Assembly: GCA_022578605.1 (NCBI GenBank)
Contig: MU394179.1
Span: forward strand, 1-35,889
Length of the DNA stretch: 35,889 nt
Direction of reading: 5' to 3'
DNA from: Camillea tinctor
Taxonomy: Eukaryota > Ascomycota > Sordariomycetes > Xylariales > Xylariaceae
This document shows, piece by piece, positions 11,001 to 23,794 of this stretch. Each line of letters begins with the position of its first letter. Within the stretch, counting starts at the first letter, position 1. Position numbers and translations under genes: made by a program. The notes below the pieces were generated by a model that saw only the letters and a list, made by a program, of their open reading frames with translations, was not told the DNA's origin and did no database searches.

Positions 11001-14000
11001 TGTCGAAACTAGTTGCAAACGCATTAAGCAGCCTGATATAGCTGTCAAAGAGCAACTGGGTAGATTTGGCAGAGTAAAGATACTTCTGGGTACGGAAGGA
11101 GACACGAATGTCACTCCCGGTCACCTCGTTCACATCTAGAGTCAAGTCATAGCCATTGCGACCGACGCTGTGTGATCCAGTGACTTCTCCGCCAAACATC
11201 TTAGGTCTGGCATCCATAGTAAATGGCCTATAATCCATCCAGACTTGGAACAAAGGGCTACTGCTGGTTGAACGGGGAATATTCAGTCTCTCTAGAAGAG
11301 CGTCAAATGGAATTCGAGAATGAGCAAGGGCATCATATGCTTTAGTGCGGGTATCGAGGGCAATATCCTTGAAGGGGACATTCTTGTCTTGGTCCTCATG
11401 TCTAAAGCGTAAAGGTAAGAGGTTCAACATGAACCCAACAGTTTTATCCAACGCCTTGTCAGCGCGATTTGCATCTGCAATTCCAACTGCAAGGTCGTCA
11501 ACATCGATATGCCGAAAAAGGAACGTACGGAAGACACTAAGAAAGAAATGGAAAGTGGTGATCTTATAGCGCCGGCACTGGGCTTTAATTCGACGGACAA
11601 TCTTGGGGTCTAGAACGAGCCTAGATTCTTCGAATTCATAATTGTCTAGGCTTTTTCGAACGCTCCTTGCGAGACTAAATAGGGGAATGGCGTCCGGGAA
11701 ATCTGGCTTCATCTCCCCAGAGGGAAGCTTAACACTGTACATTTCTTTCCAAAATTGGAAATCTTCATCGAAAAGCCCATTAGCAACATTCAGGCGCTGG
11801 CGGGCAGCAAATTCACTGAACTGAGTCATAACCGGTTCCATGGGCTCTGCATCGTATAGCTTATTGATTTCCGGTATAAGCATGTTGAAGCTGAATCCAT
11901 CCATGGCAATATGGTGGAACCCAAAAACAACATGGTGAGTCATGTCATCAAGGGAGATCATCTTGATCCTGATGGTTTCGCCTTGCTCAATTTTAAACTC
12001 GTAATTAAGGATCTCATTCATCTCAGCTTCGACATCGGCCTCGGACGTAGCTCTTCGCCGTTCAAGTCTAAGGGGTGACTGCTCAAGGATGCCCATTGTT
12101 GGTTCATTCATCCGTTCAGGGTCGGCGAAAAAACAAGTGCGGAATACTTCATGGCGATTACCTAGCTCGATAACAGAGCGATCGGCGTCATCAAGACGAA
12201 TTGGACCAGTGAATTTGAAACGGCACATGAGGTTAAATGTAGTAGGATCCTCGAGATATTGCATAAGGAACCAGAAACGCGACGTGCCGTATGACATCCT
12301 TTCTTTCTTAATAAATAATGGTTGAGCATCTACGTACTCAGGTAGGTGAGAGTAGAGCTTTGCGGCTGGTATCTCTTGTAACCCTGGCTCTTCATCAGCG
12401 TCTCCGAACTGGTCTTTGATTTCTTCCGTGTCAATCTCAGAGGCTGCAGTTGCTGGGGTCCTCAGACCCACCTCCGAAGTGTCGGAATGCAAGCTCTCTG
12501 TGAAAGTAGACTGTGTAGCTGCGTATTGGAGCTGCCGTGAAAGAAAGGTAGTCCGGAGAGGGCTATTAGGTATTTGTGAAACAAAATCTTGAGATAATCC
12601 AGTGTGAATCTGTGCCGTGGTGTCCCGCCAGGCCCCCTCAGGGCCGTCAAGCTCGGCGATCAAAGGGATATCAATGGGAGCGATGGTGAATGTTTCGTTC
12701 ATTTCTTCTTTATCGAATTGCTTGACATCGAGAGAAGGCTTCTGAGCACCGGTAGTAGGGGCAGAAGCTTCCGCCTCCACACTCGGGGCATTCGCAGCGG
12801 CAGTGAATTTAAGAGCTTCATCAGGCAATTCTTGCTTACCATCCGATACTATCCGTGATGAAGTATCCCCGCCACGGAGTATATTGGGAATAAGTTCGGG
12901 CGATAAACGTCCCATAGCATCCTCCACCAATTCATTGACGGTAGCGCCACCTAAAATCTTGAGCACGGGCATATCTAAGTCAAGTTCTTTAGTAAACCAT
13001 GATCGCATATCAACTGCTAATAGAGAGTCAACACCAAGTTCGACGATTGCAGTGTCGGCAGTTATACCACGCTCATCTGGGTTCATATTTAGACGTGCGT
13101 ATAGGGTGCTGAGAAGACCGTCTAAGAGCAACTGATGGACGTCGTTCTCATCTGTCAATTCGGCAAGCCTCCCACGAACTGAGGAGCCATCTACATGGCC
13201 CTCTAAAGAGGGCTCACCACTAGGTTTGACCATCTGTAGCCAACCAAAGCGTGGTGTGTGTGCCCATATCGGTGGATTGGGATTGCGCTCCATATTGAGC
13301 CGTTGAAGGCCTGCAGTAATCTCTGGGTTCATGCCAGAGTCGGGGTTTCCTGCAAGGACTGCTTCAGAAAAGAATTGATAAAATTCCCATTCGCTGATGT
13401 TGACATATCCAACGTTCTTTAAACGTTCAAGCTTGCGTGGATCTCGGTTAAGATACCCAAGGCCGACAATGCCGGGCACTATAATAATGGGAGTCAGCAA
13501 TTGCCAAGTTGGGTAACTTTTGTACTCATGAAATCCGTGTCTCGGGAGTTAAAAGTCGTACAAACTCATACGCTCAGTCATGATAGGTAATTTTGACCCC
13601 TGGGTCGGACTGAGACAGGCCAAAAGGGGGGGGGAAACGACAAAAATTACTCACTATTGATAGCACTGCCACACAAACCGCGCATACGACGACCGGCTAC
13701 CAAGCTACACATGAATGCATTAGCAGCAGCATATGCGGTCTGACCCATGTTTCCTGAGACGTAAGCTAGCGAGGAGAAGACTATGAAGAAGTCTAGATCC
13801 GGTTGGTTGAAGAGCTCGTCTAAGAAAACAGTGCCGTCAACTTTAGGATGAAGTGTCTTCGCGAACTCTGCGTGGGTCTTGTTGGCGAAAAGCCCGTCGA
13901 TAAGGATCATAGCCCCGTTAGCAACGCCAGCAACCGGCGGTAACTCCTTCCTAATCTGCCTATATACGGCATGCACTGAGGCACGGTCCGTAATATCCAT

Positions 14001-17000
14001 TGGGTAAATTTTGACTGTAGCACCTTGAGAGTAAATAGATTCCAGCCAGTTGGTATTTACTTGGGGATTTCTGGAAGATAGGGCTAAATATCTAGCACCT
14101 CGCTGTACCATCCATTTAGCTAGCTGGAGACCAAGTTCACCAGTTAAGCCGACCATAAAGTATGTCCTATCGCCACGAAACTGAATGGACTGGTCAGCTG
14201 GAGTTATCGCAACTGGGACGGTGGGATCGGCCTTCCAATCAATAATCCGAAGCCCTGTGGAATACACAGTAGTAGACGAGATGGTAGACGCCGGGATAAC
14301 AATAGCAGACTCCTCTGACCCCTCTAGAGCCAACAGGCCATATTTTACTGCGACAGAAAGAGCAGTGCTAGCATCGGTTCCGGTGGCGAATGCTTTAGGG
14401 TTATACAGAAATGACGTTGTTCTGGTATTGCAACCGGGGGAAAGATACTTCTTAAATTTGCGTGCTACATTTCTTGCTTCAGGAGTCTCGGAAAGGTCGA
14501 AGAATGAAGTGATGTCTCCAGGAATGGTCTTAGCTAGCACACGATCTGGGGTTAAATGGTGAATATAACTCACCCCCCTATCTGTGGAAGACACGGAGGT
14601 CATAGTGACAGCTTTTCTTTCTCTCTCAGCTGCACTCCTGATATTCTGTATGAGGATGGCTGGGGGTTCATGAACAAGGATATTAGGGCCATCTTCTACA
14701 ATAGTGGTAGCTAAGAGCTGGGCGGCACTATGAAGAACCAGGTTACTTTGTTTCTCTTCTTCTATACTTCCTACTTCGATAGTCCAACACCTAGGTACCG
14801 AAACTATCGATTGATTCATCTCCGTTAGGGCGACAACTGTCTTGCCAGTATCTGTAGTACTCCCGAGAGCGAGGTAAAAGCACCCAGCGGTGCCAACTCT
14901 TATAGGGTTTAACGTGCACTTGCTGGTAATTATCTTCACGTCATCGTCGGTAGTCACTAGGTTTGAGCGCTCGCGGAGCTTGTAGGATTGGACTCCCTGC
15001 TCGATCTCAACAACTACCATGGATTGGTCGGTGTCGCGGGTGATGAGCCTTCTCTCGGAATTGACCCGCGCATTGACATCTGGGACGGGCAGATATCGTG
15101 GTATGAGCAAGGTGTTGTTTTGGATAGACAATTCACGCTCATTAGTATATAGAGGGTCATTAATCTTGACGCTTTCTGTGGAAAAATGATGTGTGAGGCG
15201 CAATCTCAACAAGTGATGAGCGAGAGTAGCAGGGGTTGGTCTGTCATTGCCATCGAAATTAAGGGTTTGGAGTCTTAGAGAGGGCATTTCACCAACCAGA
15301 CACCTCCCTACAGCGACCATCATGTTCATATATGGGTTCTCGCCTCGGCTCCCGGTTGTAACCCATAGCATAATATGGGAATTATCGCATATCTTCACAA
15401 CAGCCTCGAACTTTTCGCGAGTAAAGGGTTTGAAGAAGGGTTCATCAAGCTCCATCAGGTTAATAATAGTTGGTTGAGAGGTGATTATTTCATCGCTAAT
15501 TTCAACAGCTGTGTCAAAATGGGTAACATCGTCGAAGAAAGGTGTGAGGAGATTCCTCAGGCCACGTACAAGGCGGCTAGTTTGGATAGTCTGGCCACCT
15601 ATGATCAAGAGTTTATCGCCGAATTTCTTTTCACCAGAATATGACAGAGGATCACGAATGATTTCCATTTCCTTGTCAACTGCCATGGAACACATAACAG
15701 AAAAGGGGGCTGTGGATGAGGTCTGCTCGGGCGTAGCAGTGTCGATCCCGGAGAACCCTGTGTCTCTGAGGATATCGTCCCAAGCTTTTTGAGGTATGAA
15801 CTGCGAGTCCTTGCGACTTTCTTCGGTAGCAGCGAACCAGCCCGGGCAGGCACAGCCAAGGAGCCCAATACATAGGGATCTATGATCAGTGATTTCAAGA
15901 AGGGCAAGGTAGCCTCCAGGTCGAAGCAGACTTCTAGTGTTCCTCAAAGCCTCCTTCAAACATGCTGTTGCGTGAAGAGTATTGCTAGAAATCACCAAAT
16001 CGTAATAACCTGCCGTGAACCCTTGCTCTGTAGGTTCGTACTGAATATCTAGGTTTTTGAAAAACATCTTTCCGCTAACATCGTCTGAAAATTCTAAGCG
16101 AACATCTCCCAAAAGATTTGTGTCGACATCAGCATATGTGTAAGACATGAAGTTATCGCCTATGGCGGCGAGGATCGACTTCGCACATGATCGCCCACCA
16201 GAACCAATCTCGAGCACTTTCAGATTACGGTGTCTAAACGCAATTTGGCGGATTAATTCGACTAATCGTTCGCGATAGACCCCGTAGCTAGGAATAGTTG
16301 TGTAGAATCGATCAAGGAATTGGCTATATTCAGGCTCTTTAGAAAGCTCGCCGCGCACGAAGCAGGCTAGGCGTTCCTTGATCCAAAGACATAGCTGGAC
16401 TTGATTTTTCACCTTGGCTAAATGCTGCGCTGGGGGATCTAGAATCTCCCATGTGTCTGCAAGCCACTGTTTCGTACAGTTTGCATGATTACCAGATTCT
16501 ACGAGCTTCACAGTATTTTTCGCCCACTCGAGAATGGCACGTTGGTGGCCAGTGCAGTTCTCAATCGTCTGCGGGTCAACGGTCCTGTAAACATCCCGAA
16601 TAATATAGAAGGATAAGCGCTCAATGAAGTTTGCGATCTTCTCGTCATCAATTGAGATAGGATAGCCTCCCCACTTTGTACTTATATCAGGGTCTGCAAT
16701 ATCCCATGTGATTGCTGCAAAGGTTTCACGATCGTCGGCCTCAGTTGGCTTAGAGAGAGGAGTCACATGGAGCCCTTGGACCTGGATAATAGCATTTTTC
16801 CCATCTTCTCTGTACAGATCAACATCTCCTGAGATACCCTCGTTGGCATCTGTTGAGATGCATGCATCAAAGGATAAAGGAATATCGATGCCGGTGTTGG
16901 GTTCACACGCCACGGGGTTGATGACGATACTGTGGATCATGGTAGGAATGTGTAGGGTCCAGAGGCGGCCATCACCGGGAGCGCCGATTGCAGCAAATAC

Positions 17001-20000
17001 TGATTGAAAAGCTACGTCAAGAGTCGCTGGATGGATGATCCATCTAGGAGAAGATATATCCTCATTGGGAGGAATGTTAATCATGCCTCTAGAGCCCCCA
17101 GTGGTTCTCTGTAGGTCTATCACCCCTTTGAACATATCCGTATATCCATACCCAAGGGCAGCAAGTGCTTCGTAGAAATACTCGACATCGGTATTGATGA
17201 AATTGCTCACCCATTCTGGTCTTTCTGGTAATGCATCGTCTGACTGTTCGCCAACGGTGAGATGAACCTGGCCATTAGCCACTGACGTAAAGCCGCCATC
17301 CTTGCTAAGGCAAGCATGGCAGACAAAGTCTGCGGCTACATGACCATATGCCCCCGTAGATTCACGTTTAATATTAGACAAAACAAAAATAGTTTCGACT
17401 GCGGAACTTTCGTCCATGAATGGCAATGCTCGATGAATACTGAAGTCCCGTAGTTCCATCAACCGGGTTTCTTCGAACGGCACAATATTCCTTGCAGCCT
17501 CTAAAGCCATGACTGCGAACCCGGCTGCTGGGAAGACAATTTGTCCCTCGATCTGGTGACCGTACAACCATGATAACTCTTGAGGCTTAAGATAATTGCG
17601 CCAGCGCAACTCTCCCACGACCTCATCTGTCGTACGGGTTCCTAGAAGCCCATGAATAGGGTAGGGACGGAGGCGGTAAGCCTTAGAAATACGGCTTTCA
17701 TTCCACAGTAATTTATCATGATCCCAGGTATATGTCGGTAGGTTTTTTGAAAGCTCGAAACTTGCATCTTTCGTGAATGCTCGCTGGAAAGCCTGAAGAT
17801 CGATGGACGAGGGACCGAGGACACTCCAAATGGAACCCAAGGTAACAGCCACGGAGAGACTATCATTTTTCCCGCGAGATAAAGTTCCAAAGTATGGTAT
17901 TGGTGACCCCAAAAATTCCTCAATGGTCAGGCTAGCAGGACCCTTGAGAGCTGGGTGAGGGCCTACTTCGACTACCAAGCCTGGAGCCCCAGTAGCATCA
18001 AGGGCAGCCTCTAAAGCGTGGGAGAAGAGTACGGGCTGTAGCATATTATCTAGCCAGTATGAATCCTTAAGAACTGAGCTCATATTTGTCGTAACTCTCT
18101 CACCGCCCAGGACAGATGAATACCAGGGGCATGCGTCAGCAATAGGCTCGAGGACCTGGATATCGCAATCTTTAAGCGAACTAACGTACGGCTCAGAGCA
18201 AGGGATCATATGGAAACAGTGATAAGCTGTGTCCACCTGGAGTTTTCGTGCAAACTTCGATTCATCTTGGAATACCATTTCGATAAGATCAATAGCGTCT
18301 AAATCTCCAGATAGGGTGACACTAGCAGAAGAGTTGCTAGCTGCTAGCTGAGCTTTCCCCTTAAGTTTTGGTAAATTGCAAAGGTCATTTGCATCACTCA
18401 TGTCGGTACCTGCGGCAATCATAGCACCACGTTGTCCCATATTGTTTTTTGCTAGAGAGGCGCATTTTCCACGGTAGTAGGCAATGCGTATAGCGTCCTG
18501 AGCAGTTAAAAAACCAGCAGCATAAGCACATGCAATCTCCCCAGAGGAATGGCCGACTACGGCACTAAAGTGGATGCCGCCTTGTTGTAAGAAGTCAACG
18601 ATCATAATCTGAACCGCTGTACAGACCGGTTGAGAGATAGCCGCCAAAGCGATTTGGGACTTATCTTTTGATGCAAGCATCTCTTCTTTTAGTGACCATT
18701 CGGGGCCATCGGGTAACCTGGCTAGGGATTTCTCGAGATCGTCTATGATAGATTCAGCCAGATGGGAAGCTAATATTAGTTCGCGACCAACAGTAGCCCA
18801 TTGAGCTCCTTGGCCTGTAAATATGCCGAGGATCTTTCGTGCACATCTTGGATTTACACGAACACCAAGACGCTCCTTTTTGGCCTCCGCATTGGCTAGA
18901 GCAATTTCCATCTGGGATGCAAGAGAATCAATAGAAGAAGCTGAAAACGAGATACGGAAATTTAAAGCTGTTCGGCGGAAGAGAGACCAAGACAATTTAC
19001 CGAGACTCAAATCGGGGTTCTCGTGAAGGAATGCGAGATATGAGTTGAGAGAAGCAACAAGGGACTTCTCAGAAGCCCCTGAGAAAACAAACAGGTAAGG
19101 CGCCTTTGTTGTTGAGGATATAGCGGTCTCAGCGGGCCGTGATTCGTAGCTCTCAATAATGGCGTGTGCGTTGGCACCGCCGAATCCGAAACTGTTGATG
19201 CTAGCTCGGCGTGGAACACCGGGTGGGAGGTTAGGCCACTCCCGGGGCTCGATTGGTACCTTGAGATTTCCATAGTAAGGCTCCAACTCAGGATTCAGCT
19301 TAGTAAAATGCAGATTAGGGGGGATAATTCTGTTTTGGATAGCTAGTGAGGCTTTCATTAGACCCGCGATACCGGCGGTGCCCTCTGTGTGGCCGACAAC
19401 GGTTTTTATAGAGCCGACATAAAGTACATCTTCCTCAAAACCATCGTCAGCGGTAGTCCCGCTAGAATTCATGTCCCTCTGGGAAAAGAAGGCTTTATAG
19501 ATTGCAGCTGCTTCTTGGGGGTCACCAGCCTTAGTGCCCGTCCCGTGAGCCTCGAAATATTGGCATCGGTCACTACGCTTGGCAATATCCAAGCCAGCAC
19601 GTGCGTATGTGTCTCGAATAAGAGATGCCTGCATGGTAGAGCTCGCTATTATAAGTTAATTTTTAAAACCCAGTTATTCGTGGAAGGGAATGGCCTACGC
19701 ATTGTAATTCCAGGGGTTCTTCCGTCTTGATTAATACCAGTCTCACGTATTATATACTCAATATGGTCGCCGTCTCTAATAGCCGCTGAAAGTGTCTTCA
19801 TCACGACGGAGCCTGCCCCCTCGCCCCGAGCATAACCATCAGCGCTGGCATCCCACATGCGTGAGCGACCAGTTGCCGATAGCATGTTTAAGTTACTTTC
19901 AGCAACAAACATGGTTGGACCAAAAATGAGATTAGTGCCAGCTGCAACCGCCACCGGAGACTGTCCACTCCTTAAGGTCTGGACAGCCTGGTGAACAGCG

Positions 20001-20604
20001 ACGAGACTACTTGAACAAGCTGTATCAATGGTCATGGAGGGGCCATGCCAATTGAAGAAGTAAGAAACTCGATTTGACAGGATGCTGCGAGCTGATCCAG
20101 TAGCTGCGTAAGTTGGAACATTCTCACTATCACCATATACTAACATAATTATTAGCCAATGTACCTAGGTAATCATTTTGAAATTAAGGAGAGAAACAAA
20201 CCGATCTGAGAAAAATCATCGCACATAACACCGACATAAACGGCGGTTTGTGAACCGGCGAGAGACTCAATACTAAGGCCCGCAGCTTCTAGAGACTCGT
20301 ATACAGTCTCCATTAGTATGCGTTGTTGAGGGTCAATGGCCTCGGCCTCGCTCGTCGGAATGTTGAAAAATTGGGCATCGAAGAGCCTCGGATCATCAGA
20401 AAGGAGGTAGGATGATAAAACATTGCTGGCACCATGGTAATGGCCGTCCTTGTTGTAGAAATTATCAGCCTTAAAACGATCTATTTTTCGCTGAACATCG
20501 CGTGGGTTGCGTAAGAGATCCCATAATTTGGATGGAGATGTTGCCTCCCCGGGGAAACGACATCCACTACCTATGACAGCAATGGGTTCGTTGCTGTACG
20601 ACAT
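8054..20604 (-). CDS. Highly reducing PKS-NRPS hybrid synthase
   Basis: Builds a polyketide chain and couples it to an amino acid. Exons 20604-20202, 20139-19699, 19645-13655, 13478-10935 and 10866-8054 give 4063 residues; all four introns are GT-AG and keep frame. Domains: KS (Cys176 in DTACSSS, His315, His367); AT (GHSSGE, Ser648); DH (His978 in HxxxGxxxxP, Asp1158); C-methyltransferase (motif I about 1427-1434, degenerate); no ER sequence recognised; KR (about 2109-2280, Ser2240, Tyr2253, Asn2257); ACP (Ser2430 in LGVDSL); a Ser/Thr/Ala/acid-rich linker (about 2480-2660); C (HHIAMDG, 2800-2806); A ([12 protein letters not shown] at 3283-3294, Lys3635); T (Ser3697 in GGNSLL); R (TGSTGFLG at 3776-3783, Tyr3909, Lys3913). 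My tentative A-domain pocket reading is D-F-E-R-A-G-S-T-C-K; I do not assign a substrate. The missing ER fits the trans ER nearby. The intact YxxxK of R favours reductive aldehyde release over Dieckmann cyclisation but does not prove it. The product is unknown. Confidence 0.96.
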
Positions 20605-22143
20605 GGTAGATATTAGATAGCGACACTAAGAAGGGTAGCGTATTAGTTGTATAAAAAATAGGCTGTAGTTGCGTATAATGTGGTGACAACACTAGCAACC
20701 AACAAGGTGAGGGTTTTCTACTGGCCTAGCATCGTTGTCAGACTGGCTAGTTTGCTAAGAATATGGGGAACCTGTCATACAATACCTAAGATGCCCAGCT
20801 AACATTAACTTACGATGCCGGAGGATTGGTACAAAGCCGCCCGTATGGTACACGATAATAACCTATAAAACGGGTAAAAGAAACCAAAACGAAAGTTCTT
20901 AAGCCTCTAATGGAATGTGGCAAGATGCTAAATAATGAACGACAGTTGCAATGACAATCTGATTACTATAAGGCAATAGCAACGAGAAAAAAAAACCACC
21001 TAGAATATAAATAAACTGGCGAGATGTTCGAAGGAAAGAGGCTGTATAATAATCCGTGTTGAAGCAAGTCGTTGTCAACCTAAAGGGACCCGATACTTGT
21101 ATTAATACTTTAGATCTATATCGAAGAACCTATGTCTATCGATCCGCTGGCATTTTAAGAGATGATTTTTTTTTTTTGGCACTTGTGACAACATGGTGAG
21201 TGGAGGATCAGCGACTTGGGAATACGAACGCCTTGTACGGCGCAAAGACACTAGATAGTCAGCCATGTTTTATCTGAGGCACGGGTTACAATAACTAGAT
21301 GTGTGGGTTGTACGTATACCCTACAAGAAACAATGAGTACATCAAAATGTGTGTTGATGTATGTTGGTTTCTAGCTGGGTGTTACGCCTTAAACTAGTTC
21401 CTAGTAGGTATCTACTACTAGGGTTAAGATGCATGTACATTGATACTGGGTTAACCTACAATTATAAACATCTTGTATTAATATCATAGTACTAGGTTGG
21501 GTTAATCCTAGTCAGCCAATTCAAGTAAGCACTAGATTAGTGACATGCAGGTACCCGGCGTTTTTGCATCTAAGTATAGCAACGCTCGCAGATTTGTCTG
21601 GCTGACAGGGGAATACAACAACTCTTATTCTTGATGACTTAGGTATTTAATTTGGCCCATTGCGGTGAATCATTTGACATTGGTGCACGTGTAACCAGCG
21701 ACATATGTTTTATTTAGGATGTGTCGATTGACATAGATCAACCATTTATAGGGATCAAATGCCGGATTGACATCAACACCATTGTGTAAGGTGCATATTC
21801 ATCATTCCAAGCCCAACTTCAAACTATTAAGAGCCAGACTCGTCGTTTGGTTCTCTTCCCTAAAAACTATATCGTTTACTACTGGCTCTTGACGAGAGAT
21901 TCAAATAGTAAATGACTATTAATTAGAACCAAACCCATCCTCAAGGCTCATTCGCTGAATTGATAACAAACAACCGTATACCCGCCATTCTGCGCGTCCT
22001 TACTTGTTTAGACGTTAACGTGCTATAATTACTTTCGTACCTGTATTTTCCTTTCTTCATTTTTTCTTCCTCTTTTCCTTCTTCTTTTATCGTTATCCAT
22101 TGAGCCCTGGGAAACGCAACCACGCAATAAGAACCTGGACGCT
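20605..22143. promoter_or_regulatory. Divergent promoter, PKS-NRPS / hydrolase
   Basis: The 1.54 kb between the start codons of the leftward PKS-NRPS and the rightward hydrolase has no gene-like frame, so it probably drives both. It contains three copies of GGGTTAA and an 8-bp-arm palindrome, listed separately. A pyrimidine-rich stretch (about 22045-22090) lies just before the hydrolase start. Confidence 0.65.
21400..21505. promoter_or_regulatory. Palindrome plus three GGGTTAA motifs
   Basis: A perfect inverted repeat (CCTAGTAG 21400-21407, CTACTAGG 21415-21422, 7-nt spacer) is followed by GGGTTAA at 21421-21427, 21448-21454 and 21499-21505, all in the same orientation. It lies about midway in the divergent promoter. 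Repetition within 106 bp suggests regulator binding sites, but no known factor is matched. Chance is possible. Confidence 0.3.
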
Positions 22144-22974
22144 ATGTTGCGCAACGTCAGACAGCATAATATGAAGAAGCCTGTGCTGCTCATGCTACAT
22201 GGCAATGGTAGCTCGGCTGCCATATTTCGCATTCAAACCCACGGCTTGGCCAAGGAGCTTTCCAAAAATTTTGACCTAGTCTTCCTCGATGCACCCACCC
22301 CTGGTATGCCCGGTCCAGGCGTATTACCCCTCTTTGCAGACATGCCAGCCTATTATCGATGGATCGAACCTGGAGACATTAGTATCTCTCCCCTAGCTCG
22401 GGTGGTTGAAATCCTCGATCTCGTCCACCACATACAAATACAACTAGGCCAACAAAACATAAACCCTGAAGATGTTGTTGGGGCATTAGGCTTTAGTCAG
22501 GGAGCTCTTGTTGCTTTGGCGTTACTCGGTCTTCGTCTAGCTGGGCAATCTTCGTGGGAGAACTTGCGTTTTTGTGTAGCCATTGGTGCGAGCACAACAG
22601 GAAATGCGTCTCAATTGGATAGCATTGAAACTATGACAACTAGGCTGTCAACTTTTCTCGGCTACGAAGATGGTAAATTTCCTGGATATAGTGTCCAGGC
22701 GGCGGGAGTCAAGGATCTCTGGTATAGGGATGCCCGTCGCATCGCAAATATGTGTGCGGAAGAAACAACTCGAACAATGGATTACCGGGGTGGGCATGTG
22801 GTGCCCCATCGAAGGACAGAAGTTCTTAAGCTGGCGCAAATTATTATGGATACCAACGAGGCTAGTAAGAACGATGCAAAGAATATTAAGGTGGCTCGGT
22901 CGTCGATTACAGATCCGGCGTTATCCATATTTGCTAGAAACAGTATCGGGGCGGAAGCATCTATAGCTCTATAG
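22144..22974 (+). CDS. FSH1-family serine hydrolase (alpha/beta fold)
   Basis: A single-exon gene of 276 residues. It opens with the FSH1-type strand and loop LLMLHGNGSSAAIF. The nucleophile elbow is GFSQG (Ser118); the likely triad partners are Asp191 (GVKDLW) and His218 (GGHVVPHR). A GPGVLPLFADMPAYYRW segment between them is typical of the family. There is no signal peptide or membrane segment, so it is probably cytosolic. The start may instead be Met10 (22171), which has an A at -3 and sits closer to the conserved core. Family members in fungal polyketide clusters act as release or editing thioesterases (LovG of lovastatin is of this family), so a role in off-loading or proofreading the PKS-NRPS fits its divergent position. 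An alternative is hydrolysis of a later intermediate. The C-terminal 45 residues show no recognised motif. Confidence 0.88.
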   Translation: MLRNVRQHNMKKPVLLMLHGNGSSAAIFRIQTHGLAKELSKNFDLVFLDAPTPGMPGPGVLPLFADMPAYYRWIEPGDISISPLARVVEILDLVHHIQIQLGQQNINPEDVVGALGFSQGALVALALLGLRLAGQSSWENLRFCVAIGASTTGNASQLDSIETMTTRLSTFLGYEDGKFPGYSVQAAGVKDLWYRDARRIANMCAEETTRTMDYRGGHVVPHRRTEVLKLAQIIMDTNEASKNDAKNIKVARSSITDPALSIFARNSIGAEASIAL

Positions 22975-23794
22975 GACGAAATAAACGTACGATTGGAAAT
23001 TCCAGATATCTCAGGAGCGTGATATAGCTAGGTTTTAGGCATGCTGTTTACTTTTCTATGTGTATTTACCTAACTACTCAGGCTATGTAGTTATCAAGAC
23101 TCATTTGCGTAGCAGTGACTTCGTAGATGAGACTGCGCCGGTTATTTTCCAATCCTTAGCATATATTTATGTACCTATGAACACTATAACCTACCTAATA
23201 TTGCATTTTCGGTATGCCTCGTCCTGTATATACCTACTCTTAACTTCGATAATGGTGAATTGGTTCTCTCTTTCTCTGTGCTTGTTCGCTCAGCGCCCGA
23301 CTAGAGCAGAACCCAATACGAGGAGAACATAAGTGCTAGTTGATTCTATTTAGAATACGGATATAATTTCCAAGGTCAGACACAGGGTATGGGATTGACG
23401 GGATTGCGTAGCAATACTAGAGATAGAACTAATGCTCAAAGGTTGTAGCCGAAGAGATTAGGACATACAATTTTTTACCTTATACACAGATAATTGTATA
23501 TATTGGACTCTAATCTAGGTTAGTTGAAGTGAGTCCATTCTCATTACAACATGAATTTTCAACGTTTCAAGCACACATCAATGAGGGATTGAGATCTAGA
23601 GCGTCCCATGTAGGGGAGACAAGGTGCTAAAATTCCTACATACTGCCAATTCACCCGCTAAAGTAATTAGTACAAAATAAATATTCAGCCCATCGTGTGG
23701 CATCCAATAACACTTAATCTAGTATAATGAATCTAGATACGGCACGGCAGAAGGATCAAACGACTACGGCTCAGAGCAAGCTACGTCTCCATTT
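22975..23794. other. Intergenic between convergent genes
   Basis: Lies between the 3' ends of the hydrolase (+) and the enoyl reductase (-), so it should hold both transcription ends. The 90-codon frame at 23060-23332 shows no conserved features and I treat it as chance. No repeats or RNA genes were seen. Confidence 0.6.

Noticed and set aside
10888..13500. Separate genes for each large frame of the synthase
   Set aside because: The breaks at 20201-20140, 19698-19646, 13654-13479 and 10934-10867 are GT-AG introns; removing them restores conserved text and frame, so there is one gene rather than five.
19646..20201. Frameshift or pseudogene in the KS domain
   Set aside because: The breaks are ordinary introns; joined exons read [14 protein letters not shown] and [16 protein letters not shown], with Cys176 and both His intact.
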